Of a stretch of DNA of 64,000 nt, positions 26,161-35,403 are shown piece by piece. Origin of the DNA: Streptomyces naganishii JCM 4654 (lineage in GTDB: Bacteria; Actinomycetota; Actinomycetes; Streptomycetales; Streptomycetaceae); contig NZ_BMVF01000012.1 of the NCBI RefSeq assembly GCF_014650575.1, positions 124,001-188,000 on the forward strand, in the 5' to 3' direction. The position numbers and the translations under genes were made by a program. Numbering within the stretch: the stretch's first letter is position 1; the number at the start of each line of letters is the position of its first letter. Below the pieces are notes generated by a model. It worked only from the letters and a program-made list of their open reading frames with translations. It was not told where the DNA came from and did no database searches.

Positions 26161-26980
26161 GGTGCCCATCCTCACCCACCCGTACGTCCGGGCGGCGGCC
26201 GTCGGGCAGGAACAGCACCGAGTTGACGTAGCGGACGTGGCGCGGGCCGTGCGAGGACAGCACGCGGCGCAGCAGCCCGTGCGCGGCGACGTGGGACGCG
26301 CCCGCCTGGTGCTCGGCCAGCGGGAAGGACGCCAGCGGCAGCCAGTGGGCGCCGGGCAGCACCCAGCCGGTGTAGCCCAGCAGCTCCAGGTACCGCACGA
26401 CCGGCGCGACCGGCTGGATCCGGGTCTCCAGCTCGACGAAGAGCGCCGGGCGGTCGCGGGCCAGCAGCCCGGTCGCCCCGCGCAGCACCGCGAGTTCGGC
26501 GCCGTCCACGTCCACCTTGACGAACCCGACCCCGCGCAGCCCCAGGTCGTCCAGGGCCACGCACTCCACCGGCAGCGCGCGGCCGTGGATGTCCCGCCGC
26601 ACCAGCGACGACACCCCCCGGTCGCCCGCGTCGTCCGGCGGCAGCCACAGCCGGGCGGTGCCGGGGCGTTCGGCGGCGGCCGCCTGGATCACGCGGACGT
26701 TGGCGGGGGCCCGGGTGGCGAGCAGCCGCGCCAGGTGCGGCACCGGCTCCAGGGTCACCACCCGGTGGGCGCGGGCCGCCAGCCGGTGCGTCCAGGGCCC
26801 GTACCAGCCGCCGACGTCCACCGCCGTGCCGCATCCCGGCGGGCACAGCTCGTCCAGCCGGGCCAGCTCGGGCTCGAACCGCGGGTACACGGCCCGCGCG
26901 GCGGCGGCGACCCACCGGGCGGGCAGCAACGGCGCCAGCCGGGCGGCCACCGTGCGCCCACCCGGCGCCGGGGGCCTCAC
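26117..26980 (-). CDS. FkbM family methyltransferase
   Basis: This 287-residue SAM-dependent methyltransferase belongs to the FkbM family. The SAM-binding motif I is AVDVGGWYGPWTHRL. An acidic motif II (VVTLEPVPHLARLL) follows, and the FkbM signature FVKVDVDGAELAVLRGA comes next, then a conserved LFVELETR strand. FkbM enzymes O-methylate hydroxyls of sugars and polyketides. The GTG start at 26980 overlaps the Trm112-like gene by 4 bases (GTGA). The cluster context (AftD, GT4) suggests a glycan hydroxyl as substrate, but this is inference. Confidence 0.85.
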   Translation of the reverse strand: MRPPAPGGRTVAARLAPLLPARWVAAAARAVYPRFEPELARLDELCPPGCGTAVDVGGWYGPWTHRLAARAHRVVTLEPVPHLARLLATRAPANVRVIQAAAAERPGTARLWLPPDDAGDRGVSSLVRRDIHGRALPVECVALDDLGLRGVGFVKVDVDGAELAVLRGATGLLARDRPALFVELETRIQPVAPVVRYLELLGYTGWVLPGAHWLPLASFPLAEHQAGASHVAAHGLLRRVLSSHGPRHVRYVNSVLFLPDGRRPDVRVGEDGHHADALRKAPRQGTS

Positions 26981-27183
26981 CGGGCCATCCGTTTCAGCAG
27001 TTCCTCGTGCTCCTCCTGCGCCACCTGCTCGCCCGAGGACGGCAGCAGCTGGGGGATGCCGTCCACGATGGGGTAGCGGCGGCGCAGGCGCGGGTTGTAG
27101 AGCGCGTCCTCCGGCAGCAGGTGCAGCGGGCCCTTGTCGAGCGGGCAGGCCAGGATCCTCAGCAGCGGGTCGTCGCGGTTCAC
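26977..27183 (-). CDS. Trm112 family protein (UPF0434)
   Basis: This 68-residue protein is of Trm112/UPF0434 type: ILACPLDKGPLHLL at the start, then RRRYPIVDGIPQLLPS. Only one Cys of the zinc-binding set (Cys13) remains, so it probably folds without zinc. In eukaryotes and archaea Trm112 is an obligatory activator of several methyltransferases; the bacterial role is much less clear. Here it is wedged between a DMT-type membrane protein and the FkbM methyltransferase with 4-base overlaps on both sides. Two further methyltransferases lie in the cluster. Start is GTG 27183. Confidence 0.8.
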   Translation of the reverse strand: MNRDDPLLRILACPLDKGPLHLLPEDALYNPRLRRRYPIVDGIPQLLPSSGEQVAQEEHEELLKRMAR

Positions 27184-28100
27184 GGTGGCGTCAGCTCCTC
27201 GGCCCCGAGGGCGTCACGGGGCTCCTCGTGGTGTTTGGGCATGGTCAGCAGCACGGCCACAGCCAGGGCCGTGCCCGCGATCCGCAGCGACAGCCGCAGC
27301 GGGTCGTGGGGCAGCGCCTCGCCGAACGTCAGCGTGCCGAGCACCGCCGTGAACAGGCAGGTCACCGTCGTGCACACCGGCACGACCAGCGAGGCACGGC
27401 AGCGCTGGAGCGCGGCCTGGGACATGACCAGACCGAAGGCGCCGGTGAACAGCAGCAGATACGGGTACGGCGAGCGCAGCACGCCCGTCACCGCGCCGAG
27501 CGGCCCGTGCCCGGCGCCCAGGTAACCGGAGACCCCTTTGACGGCGAGCGAGCTGACCCCGTAGAGCAGGCCCACCGCCACCCCGTACTCCACGCCCGTG
27601 GCGGGCGGCCGGTGCCGGTGGCGGGCGCGCCGCTCGGCGGCCCGGTACAGCGCCACCCCGGCCCACAGCGACGGCACGCACACCAGCAGCACCAGCGGGT
27701 AGGGGGCGTCGCGGCCGACGGTGTCCGAGCCCCGGTCCAGGGAGAGCACGACCATCAGCAGCGCGGGCAGGATCGTGCCGAGCGCGTACCGCTCGCGGCC
27801 GGTGGTGCGCTCGCCCAGCAGCCGCGCGGACAGCAGCACGAGCAGCACCAGACCCGATACGAAGATGCCCTGCGCGGCCGCGATCGGCAGTGTCCGGTAG
27901 ACCACCAGCTGCGCCCCGAACCCGGCCGCGAGGGCGGCGGATCCGGCGATCCACAGCGGGCTGCCCAGCACCATCCGCAGCAGCCGCACCGGCCGCCGCA
28001 CGGACACCTCCGGCAGCCCGGCCAGCGCCCGTTTCTCCAGCACGAACCCCGTGCTGTACAGGACGTTGGCCAGCAGCGCGGCGGCCACCCCCCACCACAC
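27180..28100 (-). CDS. DMT/EamA-like multi-pass membrane protein
   Basis: This 306-residue integral membrane protein has about nine to ten predicted helices and two repeated halves as in drug/metabolite transporters. The first helix is WWGVAAALLANVLYSTGFVLEKRAL, a start shared by actinobacterial DMT-type proteins of unknown substrate. The last helix ends in a His/Glu-rich cytoplasmic tail. GTG 28100 begins 4 bases after the upstream methyltransferase stop. In this cluster it could flip or export a lipid-linked glycan intermediate, as some small DMT-fold proteins do; that is inference. Confidence 0.78.
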   Translation of the reverse strand: MWWGVAAALLANVLYSTGFVLEKRALAGLPEVSVRRPVRLLRMVLGSPLWIAGSAALAAGFGAQLVVYRTLPIAAAQGIFVSGLVLLVLLSARLLGERTTGRERYALGTILPALLMVVLSLDRGSDTVGRDAPYPLVLLVCVPSLWAGVALYRAAERRARHRHRPPATGVEYGVAVGLLYGVSSLAVKGVSGYLGAGHGPLGAVTGVLRSPYPYLLLFTGAFGLVMSQAALQRCRASLVVPVCTTVTCLFTAVLGTLTFGEALPHDPLRLSLRIAGTALAVAVLLTMPKHHEEPRDALGAEELTPP

Positions 28101-28104
28101 GGCG

Positions 28105-28851
28105 CTACGTCCTTCGCGCGTGCAGCAGCAGGATGGAGGCGAGCGGCGCTCTCGCGCAGGCCAGCCGGTCCAGCGGCCGCAGCGGGCGCGGGACGCCGTG
28201 GAAGGGCGCGCCGCGCACCGCCACGACCTCGAAACCGGCCGCGGTGACGAACTGCCTGAGCGCGCGGGCCGTGCACAGCCGCAGGTGGCCCACCACCTGC
28301 GAACCCGGGCGGCCGTGGATCGCGCGCAGGCTCACCTCGGAGAACACCGGCTGCACCCCGGCCGCCAGCAGCACCCGGTTGTACCAGGCGGCCAGGTTGG
28401 GTGTGGAGAGCATGAGATGGCCTCCGGGACGCAGGACGCGGCGGATCTCCTCCAGGGCCGCGTCCGGGTCGACGAGGTGCTCGAGCACCTCGCTGAACAG
28501 CACCGCGTCGGCGCAGGCGGTCCGCAACGGCAGCCCGCCGCCGCTGAGTTCACCGCGCACCGCGTACGGCAGCCGGGTGCGGGCGCGGCGCAGGGCGTCC
28601 TGCGACCAGTCGACGCCGACGAGGCGGTGGCCGGCCAGCAGCGGGGCGGCGACCGCGGCCGCGGAGCCGTCGCCGCAGCCCACGTCGACGACCGTGCGCA
28701 CCCCGGCGGCGGCCGGGCCGAGCGCGGCGGCGAGCATACGGGCCTGGCGCAGGCTGCGCGGGGCGCCGGAGGCGACGGGGACGGCGGGGTCCTCGTAGAA
28801 GTCGCGCAGTCCGTCGCGCGCGGGGGGCCCGGGAGCGGTGGGCGCGGTCAT
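28105..28851 (-). CDS. Class I SAM-dependent methyltransferase
   Basis: This 248-residue methyltransferase has motif I VVDVGCGDGSAAAVAAPLL, an acidic motif II (LVGVDWSQDAL), the motif LFSEVLEHLVDPDAALEEI and post-motif LRPGGHLMLSTPN. The EVLEHL form is common in sugar and lipid methyltransferases (UbiE/Methyltransf_11 class). A following hydrophobic, basic segment (PLRPLDRLACARAPLASILLLHARR) may contact the membrane. ATG 28851 overlaps the stop of the condensation-like gene by 4 bases. The substrate is unknown. Confidence 0.83.
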   Translation of the reverse strand: MTAPTAPGPPARDGLRDFYEDPAVPVASGAPRSLRQARMLAAALGPAAAGVRTVVDVGCGDGSAAAVAAPLLAGHRLVGVDWSQDALRRARTRLPYAVRGELSGGGLPLRTACADAVLFSEVLEHLVDPDAALEEIRRVLRPGGHLMLSTPNLAAWYNRVLLAAGVQPVFSEVSLRAIHGRPGSQVVGHLRLCTARALRQFVTAAGFEVVAVRGAPFHGVPRPLRPLDRLACARAPLASILLLHARRT

Positions 28852-30164
28852 GGAGCGGCCTCCTGCGTCAGGTGCAGGCAGTGCTCGAACAGCTCGCGCA
28901 GCCGGGCGCCGTCGGCGGGGCCGAGCAGGGTGCGCGACCAGCGCAGGGCGAGGTGGAGGCGGCCGGCCGTGGACGCGGTGGTGATGGTCAGGCCGCGCGG
29001 CATGCGGGCCGGGGCCGAGAACCACACGGCGTGCGCCCGCCCCGCCTCCTCGCCGAAGTCCAGAGGGTAGGGGACCCGGCCGATGTTGCTGAGCAGCGTG
29101 GTGGACGTCCACGGCGCCGCCGCCCGGCGCAGACCCCGGGTGAGCGCGGCCCGTACGCCCACCGGCGCCCAGGGGGCGGTGAGCAGGGCCGCGCCGTGCC
29201 CGAGCTGGGGGCGGGGACGGGACTTCAGGGCGCGGGTGCGGTGCGCGGTGCGGCGCAGCAGCGCCGGCAGGTCGTCCTCCGTCAACTCGTCGGCGGCAAA
29301 CGGGACTTCCACCAGCCGGGTGCCGTTGCCGATGGGCATGGTGACGTCGCGCGGGCGGTCGTCCACGGGCATGGTGGCGCGCATCGGGCGCGGACGGGCG
29401 CCGTGTTCGCGGTTCCAGCGGGCGACGGTCAGGGCGGTGGCGGCCATCAGCTGGTCGTTGACGGTGTACGGGGCGCCCCGGGGCCGGTGCGGGAGGGGCA
29501 GCTCGGCGAGCAGCAGGCGGTTCCCGGGGGCGCGTTCCGGGCTGCCCGGGGCCACGCGGGCGGGCGGGGCCCAGCCGGCGGGGGCGGGCGGCGCGGGCTC
29601 CTCGGGGGCGTTCGGGTGCCGGGCGGGCGGCGCGGCGGGGGAGTTGTCCCGGCCGCCGTACAGCGCGGCGGCGGTGGCGAGCACGCGCAGGCAGGCGGGG
29701 CCGTCGAGGGCGGTGTGGTTGACGGTGAGGACGAGGACCGTGCCGTCCCCGGCCCCGTGACCGTCCCCGCCGCCGATCGCCTCCAGCCGGACCGGCGGCG
29801 AGGACGACAGCGGCGGCGCGTGGTCCAGCGCCCGCTGCCTGGCGTGCTCCAGCGCGTGGGGCCCGGCCGCCGGGAAGGTCACCGTCTCCACGTCGGGACC
29901 CTCGGTCAGCTCCCAGACGTAGCCACGGCTGTACCAGTGCGCCGGGGCCTGGCGCACGAGGACACGGGGGTGGCGGAGCAGCGCCTCGCCGAACGCGCGC
30001 CGCAGCCGCCCCGCGTCCACCCGCCCCGGCAGATGCACCTCGATGTGCACCGTCTCCGGCTCCGCCTCCTGCGCACAGTGCCGCGCCACCTCGTCCACCA
30101 CCGGGAACGGAACCCGCGTCGACACGGGATCCGGCTCCCCGGCTCGACGCTCCACCGCGGTCAT
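28848..30164 (-). CDS. Condensation-fold (CoA-dependent acyltransferase) protein
   Basis: This 438-residue stand-alone protein has a chloramphenicol-acetyltransferase/condensation fold. The catalytic motif HHxxxDG reads NHTALDG: the second His (150) and Asp154 remain, and the first His is Asn149. Near the C-terminus LLSNIGRVPYPLDFG matches the second family motif (SNxG). Stand-alone relatives, such as Pap proteins of mycobacteria, esterify lipids or sugars rather than make peptides. The 30161-30164 overlap with the AftD-like gene suggests an acyl transfer onto the same glycan. No carrier protein or adenylation domain is present, which speaks against a peptide synthetase. Residues about 175-215 are a Pro/Ala-rich insertion. 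Confidence 0.78.
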   Translation of the reverse strand: MTAVERRAGEPDPVSTRVPFPVVDEVARHCAQEAEPETVHIEVHLPGRVDAGRLRRAFGEALLRHPRVLVRQAPAHWYSRGYVWELTEGPDVETVTFPAAGPHALEHARQRALDHAPPLSSSPPVRLEAIGGGDGHGAGDGTVLVLTVNHTALDGPACLRVLATAAALYGGRDNSPAAPPARHPNAPEEPAPPAPAGWAPPARVAPGSPERAPGNRLLLAELPLPHRPRGAPYTVNDQLMAATALTVARWNREHGARPRPMRATMPVDDRPRDVTMPIGNGTRLVEVPFAADELTEDDLPALLRRTAHRTRALKSRPRPQLGHGAALLTAPWAPVGVRAALTRGLRRAAAPWTSTTLLSNIGRVPYPLDFGEEAGRAHAVWFSAPARMPRGLTITTASTAGRLHLALRWSRTLLGPADGARLRELFEHCLHLTQEAAP

Positions 30165-33100
30165 GCGCCGTCCTCCCTCGTCCCGGGGCCGCGTGGCGGG
30201 TCCGGCTCGGTGGCGCCGGGCGCCTCGCCCGCCCCGGTGCCGCGCGGCGGCGGGCTCGTGACGGGCGGGTCCGGCTCGGCCCTTCGGGGGCCGCGTGCGT
30301 CGACCGGGGGCTCGGCGTCCGGCGGGTGCGACGCGGTGCCGGGGCCGTCCGGCGGGTGCGACGCGGTACCGGGACCGTCCGGCGGGTGCGACGTGGTGCC
30401 GGGACCGGCCGGCGGTCCCGTGGGCCCGGGTGGTCCGCCGGCGGCCGGGGGCGGCAGGGCCGTGGTCACCGGGTCTCCGGCGCGGGCGGGGCCGGGCGGC
30501 CGCTCCCGTACCGTCACCAGGGCGGCGAACAGGCCCGTCAGGGCCAGCAGTTGGGCCGCCGGACCGAAGGCGCCCGTCCCCGCGCCCGGGGGGTCGCCCG
30601 CGCCCGTGGCCGCCGCGATGCCCGCCCCCGCCAGGGACAGGAAGGCGATCGGCACCAGCAGGCGGTGGCGGCGGTGGGCCACCAGGGCCAGGGCGGGGAC
30701 CAGCAGGGCGAGCCACCCGGCGATCACGACGGCCACCAGCGTCAGCGCCACCGTGCCGAGCCACGGGCCGGGCGGCGGCGGTGCCGGGCGGGCCGGGTCC
30801 GTCGCCGGTTCGCGGCGGCGCCATGCCGCGAGGGCCACCAGGCCGGCCGCCGCCACCGCGGCGCCGATCAGGCCGCCCTGGTACGCCGTCGCCGGCTCGT
30901 ACGTCAGCTTCACCGTGCCGCCCGCCCCGGCGGGGATCCGCCAGCCCTGCTGCCAGCCGTCCAGCCGCACCGGTGCCAGCCGCTCGCCGTTCAGGGTGGC
31001 CCGCCAGCCGTCGTTGTAGTTCTCGTACGTCGTCAGGTACACCGCCGCACCCGAGCCCACGCTCACCTCGCGCCGGTCGCCCAGCCAGTCCCGTATCCGC
31101 AGCTCGCGCCCCGGTGCCACGGCGGGTGGAAGGGTTCCGCGGGTCAGCGTGACGTCGGCCGGCGCGAGCGGGCCGGTGTCCCCGGTCTCGAGGGTGTGCG
31201 TGCCCGTGGTCAGCTCCAGCGACGGATCGGCGCCGCCCTGCTGGCACAGCGTCACCGTCACCGGCCGCCGCTGCACCAGGTCCCCTACGGTGCCCTTCGC
31301 GGCGGTCTCGTACGGCTTCCCGTCGACCGTGACCACCGGGCCCCTGCCGCACGGGAGCGAGAAGGCCCGGGACGCGGGCGGTTGCGGGGTGCGGTACCGC
31401 GCCAGCGCCGGTACGTACACCTCGCTGAAGCCGACGGGCAGTTGGAGGTCCTCGTCCGCGACCGGGTTGTGCAGGGTCAGCGGGGCCGTCCCGGTGACCG
31501 TGATGTCGAGACGGTCGGTGGTGATCGGGTCGAAGCGGACCACGCCGCCCTCGTCGACGCCCGCCGTGGCCGCGCCGTCCGGGGAGCTGATGTCCACCCG
31601 CGTGGCCCGCGTCGACAGGCCGCCCGCCGGGGCCAGCACGATCTCGCCCACCGCCTGCTTGCCCGGCCAGCCCAGGTGGATCGTGGGCCGGCCGCCCGCG
31701 ATCCACGCGGTGGTCAGGTCCCCGTCGGTGAGGTTGCGCGCCGAGAGGCCCGCGCCGAGGGCGGCCGTGGAGTCGGCGGTGGCGACGATCCGGTCGCCCC
31801 GCTCGGGCGCGACCTCGTACAGCAGCCGGTCGAGCGCCTCGCCCGGCACCGGCACCGCGCTCGCGTTCACCTCGTACGTCCCCGCCGCGCCCGCGGTGAA
31901 CCGGCGGTGCAGCCCGCTCTCCCCGCCCGTCACGGACAGGCCGGTCGGGTCGGGCGTGCGGTGCAGCGAGACGATCTCGGCGGCGGCGCCCTGCGTGTCC
32001 GCGTCCACCGGCAGCCGCAGCAGCCGCGTCACCCGGACGTGCGGCAGGGCGATCTCGGAGAAGCCGGCGCCGGTCAGGCCGGCCCTGCGGGCCACCGAAC
32101 CGGTGATCGTCAGCTTCATCCAGCGCGTCGCGCCCGCCGGCGTGCGCACCGTCTGGGTGGACCCGTCCGGCCGCAGCAGACTGGTCGCCGAGCCCCGCTC
32201 CGTGTCCACCCGCACCTCGGTCGCCGCCGACCTGACGCTCTCCTGCGGCAGCGGCGTGACCCGCACCGAGGAGGGCATGTCGTAGCGGCCGGTGAAGCCG
32301 ATCCGCAGCCACTGCCCGTTCGCCGAGCCGGGCGCGCCCTCCGCCCACGCGGTGCCGGGGTCGCCGTCGAAGGCGTTCACCGGGTCGTACTGGGGCAGGT
32401 GGAACAGCCAGTTGCCGTAGGAGGAGGCCGTGACCGAGCGGGCGCCGCGCAGTTCGGCGACCGTCTGGTGGGCGAGGCCGTGGACCGGCAGGATCTGGTG
32501 CGGGGACCGGCCCGCGTCCTGCACGGCGTCCGGGGCGTTGCGCTCGTCCGCGGTGTACGTGTACGAGGTGTTGGCGTCGACCAGGCCGAACCGCGTGTCC
32601 GCGCGCCGCAGCCCGTCCCCGCTCACCTGGACCGCGGGCGAGGCGAGGCCGGGACGGCCGTCGCGGGTCAGAACGCCCGCCCGGCCGCGCAGTTCGCCCG
32701 CGAGCGGCAGCAGCGACTCGGGGCCGCCGGAGACCACGGCGGTGGCCGCGACCGGCAGCAACCGGGCCTGCCCGGGCCTGGGCACGCTCCGGTCCACCGG
32801 CTCGTAGACCTCCACCGCCCGCTGCCGCGGGTAGAGGCCCTCGACCTGGAGCGGGGTGCCGTGCGCGATCCGGCCGCCGGTCATGACCGGTCCGAAGCCG
32901 GTCACGCGCCGGTAGCCGGACTGCTCCAGGGTGCGCTTGACGGTGGTGGTCGGCAGGGAGCCGATCTGGTCGGGGTCGAGGTCGTTGCGGACCACCACGA
33001 AGCGCACGCCGGCGCGGGCGAGGTAGTCGGCGAGGCCGGGCACGTCCGCGCCGCTGGTCAGCGCCTGCTCGACGGCGTCCATGGCGCGCCGGTTGCCGGG

Positions 33101-34606
33101 GGTGCCGAAGGGCACGAAGTCCCGTTCCGCCCAGCGGGACTCGGCGAGCACGTCCAGTGGCTCGTCGATGGGCGAGCCCCAGGTGTAGAGGCCGTGCGCG
33201 GTGGCGGGGACGACCAGGGCGCGCGAGTCGGGGGAGTAGGTGTGCAGCCAGTCGGCCGTGGCGGACCAGTACGCGGGCAGCGCGGTGAACGAACCCGGGT
33301 TCAGGATCGACCCGTTGAGGTACGGCCACGCCAGTCCGGGCAGGGCCAGGACGGCGGCGAACAGCGGCGCGAGCCGCCGGCCGCGGACCGGGCGGGCGCC
33401 GCGCTCCTCGGCGGCCACGCCCACCAGGTGCGTGAGGCCGAGGGCGAGCGCCGACGCGAGTCCCGTCTGGAACTTGTAGATGTTGCGGAAGGGCGCCAGG
33501 GGGCCGTTCAGCCAGTCCTGGACCACCGAGTGGAAGGGCGCGCCGAGCGCGCCGCCGTACCCGGCGAGCACCACCGGCGCGACGGTCAGCACGGTCAGCA
33601 CCAGCCACCGCCGCTCCGGCATGTCCCGCCGGGCCAGGCCCGCCAGGCCCAGCCCCGCCGCGAGCGCCGAGCAGACGATCACCGTCACCGAGGACGCCAC
33701 CGTCCACCCGGCCGGCAGCCAGGCCTGCCCGAAGTGCAGGTACGCCACCCAGTTGCCGGCCCCGCGCAGCGCCTCGGCCGCCGATATGGTGGCCGTGGTG
33801 GTCTGCGAGGTCTCCACGTAGGCGAGGAAGTTCTCGCCGTGGGCCCCCAGCAGGAGCAGCGGGATCCACCACCAGGCGGTGGCCGCCACCACCGCGGGCG
33901 CCCACCAGGCCAGCAGCCGGCGCCGCCGCGGCCCGGGCGGCCGGGAGAGCAGGTACAGGCCCACCGGGAGCAGGGAGGCCAGGGTCGCGGCCGCGTTGAC
34001 CCCGCCCATGAACGGCACGAGCAGCGCCGAGCGCAGCGCCGCGACCCGGGCGGTGTACCGCCGGTCCGCGAGCGGCAGCAGCACCCACGGCAGCAGGGCG
34101 CCGGGCAGCGCGGCCGCCGAGGTGGAGCCGACGACGGTGGTGAACAGCGGCCACAGCGCGTACGCCACCGCCCCGACCAGCCGGGAGGCGCGGCTGCCCA
34201 CGCCCAGCCGTTCCGCCAGCCGCAGCGCGCCCCAGAAGGCGGCCGACACGATCAGCGACATCCACAGCCGCTCGGCGAGCCACACCGGCAGGCGGACGGC
34301 GTGGGCGAGCCAGTAGTACGGCAGCATCGGCCACAGGTAGCCGGCGTACTGGTCCTGGATGCCGCCGAAGGACCCCTGGTCGTGCCACAACTGGCCCAGG
34401 CCGGACAGGAACCGGCCGGGGTCGGTGGTCACGCCGAGCTTGGTGTCGAAGGTCTGCCGCCCGGGGTGCACGGCGAGCAGCAGGACGAGCACCACGGCCC
34501 AGAAACCCAGCAGCGCGCGCCGCGACCGCGGGCCCCGAGGCGGGTCCTGGCGGACCGCGGTGGTGGGGCCGGCTGCCGGGGGTGAGGCCTGGACCGTGGT
34601 TGTCAT
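30161..34606 (-). CDS. AftD-like alpha-(1->3)-arabinofuranosyltransferase family protein (DUF3367)
   Basis: This is a 1481-residue GT-C membrane glycosyltransferase. The N-terminal part (residues about 28-480) holds roughly ten helices with the conserved luminal stretch TFDTKLGVTTDPGRF and the DQYAGYLWPMLPYYW segment of the AftD family. A very large extracytoplasmic part follows with two discoidin-like carbohydrate-binding modules (near residues 720-790 and 940-1010). C-terminal helices (about 1255-1375) and a Pro-rich tail with a short GPGTASHPPD repeat follow. In mycobacteria AftD adds arabinofuranose from decaprenyl-phosphoarabinose to arabinan; Streptomyces lacks mycolyl-arabinogalactan, so the acceptor here is unknown. 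The start ATG 34606 overlaps the methyltransferase gene by 4 bases. Confidence 0.88.
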   Translation of the reverse strand: MTTTVQASPPAAGPTTAVRQDPPRGPRSRRALLGFWAVVLVLLLAVHPGRQTFDTKLGVTTDPGRFLSGLGQLWHDQGSFGGIQDQYAGYLWPMLPYYWLAHAVRLPVWLAERLWMSLIVSAAFWGALRLAERLGVGSRASRLVGAVAYALWPLFTTVVGSTSAAALPGALLPWVLLPLADRRYTARVAALRSALLVPFMGGVNAAATLASLLPVGLYLLSRPPGPRRRRLLAWWAPAVVAATAWWWIPLLLLGAHGENFLAYVETSQTTTATISAAEALRGAGNWVAYLHFGQAWLPAGWTVASSVTVIVCSALAAGLGLAGLARRDMPERRWLVLTVLTVAPVVLAGYGGALGAPFHSVVQDWLNGPLAPFRNIYKFQTGLASALALGLTHLVGVAAEERGARPVRGRRLAPLFAAVLALPGLAWPYLNGSILNPGSFTALPAYWSATADWLHTYSPDSRALVVPATAHGLYTWGSPIDEPLDVLAESRWAERDFVPFGTPGNRRAMDAVEQALTSGADVPGLADYLARAGVRFVVVRNDLDPDQIGSLPTTTVKRTLEQSGYRRVTGFGPVMTGGRIAHGTPLQVEGLYPRQRAVEVYEPVDRSVPRPGQARLLPVAATAVVSGGPESLLPLAGELRGRAGVLTRDGRPGLASPAVQVSGDGLRRADTRFGLVDANTSYTYTADERNAPDAVQDAGRSPHQILPVHGLAHQTVAELRGARSVTASSYGNWLFHLPQYDPVNAFDGDPGTAWAEGAPGSANGQWLRIGFTGRYDMPSSVRVTPLPQESVRSAATEVRVDTERGSATSLLRPDGSTQTVRTPAGATRWMKLTITGSVARRAGLTGAGFSEIALPHVRVTRLLRLPVDADTQGAAAEIVSLHRTPDPTGLSVTGGESGLHRRFTAGAAGTYEVNASAVPVPGEALDRLLYEVAPERGDRIVATADSTAALGAGLSARNLTDGDLTTAWIAGGRPTIHLGWPGKQAVGEIVLAPAGGLSTRATRVDISSPDGAATAGVDEGGVVRFDPITTDRLDITVTGTAPLTLHNPVADEDLQLPVGFSEVYVPALARYRTPQPPASRAFSLPCGRGPVVTVDGKPYETAAKGTVGDLVQRRPVTVTLCQQGGADPSLELTTGTHTLETGDTGPLAPADVTLTRGTLPPAVAPGRELRIRDWLGDRREVSVGSGAAVYLTTYENYNDGWRATLNGERLAPVRLDGWQQGWRIPAGAGGTVKLTYEPATAYQGGLIGAAVAAAGLVALAAWRRREPATDPARPAPPPPGPWLGTVALTLVAVVIAGWLALLVPALALVAHRRHRLLVPIAFLSLAGAGIAAATGAGDPPGAGTGAFGPAAQLLALTGLFAALVTVRERPPGPARAGDPVTTALPPPAAGGPPGPTGPPAGPGTTSHPPDGPGTASHPPDGPGTASHPPDAEPPVDARGPRRAEPDPPVTSPPPRGTGAGEAPGATEPDPPRGPGTREDGA

Positions 34607-35403
34607 GGGGGACACCGCCGCAGGATGAGGAGGAGGTTCCAGGTGGCGAACTCCCGCAGCCCGGGCGCGTGGACGATCGCCCGGGGCAGGAACGGCCAGT
34701 AGCGGGAGCGGGCGGTCACGACCGTCACGTCGTCGCGGGCCCGCACCCGCCGCAGGGTCGGCCCGACGTGCACGGCGAACAGGTTCTCGCCCAGGGTGTG
34801 CTTGGCGGGCCGGCCGGTACGGCGCTCGTAGCGGGCGCGGGCACGCTCGGCGCCGAGGTAGTGCCAGGGGGCCCACTCGTGCCCGCCCCACGGGGAGAGC
34901 CAGTTGGTGAACGACACGTAGATCAGTCCGCCGGGCCGGGTCACCCGGATCAGCTCGCTGAGGAAGGTCTGCGGGTCGGCCACGTGCTCCAGGACGTTGG
35001 AGGAGAAGGTGACGTCGGCGACCGCGTCGGACAGCGGCAGCAGATAGCCGTCCGCGATCACCGTGCCCGCGGGCGGCCCCGCGCCGAGCTCCCGTACGTC
35101 CGGTTCGAACAGGTAGGCGTCGGCGCCGCGGCCGCGGAACTCCTCGGTGAAGTGGCCGCTGCCGCCGCCGACGTCGACCACGGTCAGGCCGGCGAGCGGG
35201 CCGGCGCAGGCCTCGAGCTGGTCGGCGGCGTCCCGGGCCAGCAGGGCGTAGCAGGCGTCCGGGTCCTCCCGCTCGTGCCGGAAGGCGCGGAAGAGGGCCA
35301 CGGACCGGCGTATGGAGGGGTCCTTGGGGAGAGAACGGGTGCCGGTGCCGGTGCCGGTGCCGGTGCGAGCGCGGGCGCGGGGCGCCGGGCGGGCGGGGTT
35401 CAC
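34603..35403 (-). CDS. Class I SAM-dependent methyltransferase, envelope cluster
   Basis: I start at GTG 35403, which overlaps the GT4 stop by 4 bases. The 266-residue protein has motif I VVDVGGGSGHFTEEF, YLFEPDV, the NVLEHVADPQTFLSELIRVTRPGGLIYVSF block and a conserved WLSPWGGHEWAPWHYLG segment. That last block is typical of actinobacterial methyltransferases next to cell-wall glycosyltransferases; Rv0224c of M. tuberculosis is, from memory, a likely relative. The N-terminal 20 residues are Arg/Pro-rich with a Thr-Gly repeat coded by a hexanucleotide repeat, so the exact start is uncertain. Confidence 0.83.
   Translation of the reverse strand: MNPARPAPRARARTGTGTGTGTRSLPKDPSIRRSVALFRAFRHEREDPDACYALLARDAADQLEACAGPLAGLTVVDVGGGSGHFTEEFRGRGADAYLFEPDVRELGAGPPAGTVIADGYLLPLSDAVADVTFSSNVLEHVADPQTFLSELIRVTRPGGLIYVSFTNWLSPWGGHEWAPWHYLGAERARARYERRTGRPAKHTLGENLFAVHVGPTLRRVRARDDVTVVTARSRYWPFLPRAIVHAPGLREFATWNLLLILRRCPP
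35337..35367 (-). repeat. Hexanucleotide repeat near the 5' end of the methyltransferase gene
   Basis: About five tandem copies of GGTGCC encode alternating Thr-Gly residues. Slippage here would change the length by two residues per unit without breaking the frame. Confidence 0.7.

Noticed and set aside
28848-30164. Part of a non-ribosomal peptide synthetase cluster
   Set aside because: There is no adenylation, carrier or thioesterase domain within the window, and the neighbours are envelope-glycan genes.
28848-34388. Very long open frame on the minus strand in a second frame (over 1800 codons) and similar long frames opposite most genes
   Set aside because: These are Arg/Pro/Gly-rich shadows caused by high third-position GC. 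Only the frame with recognisable domains and normal composition is kept in each place.
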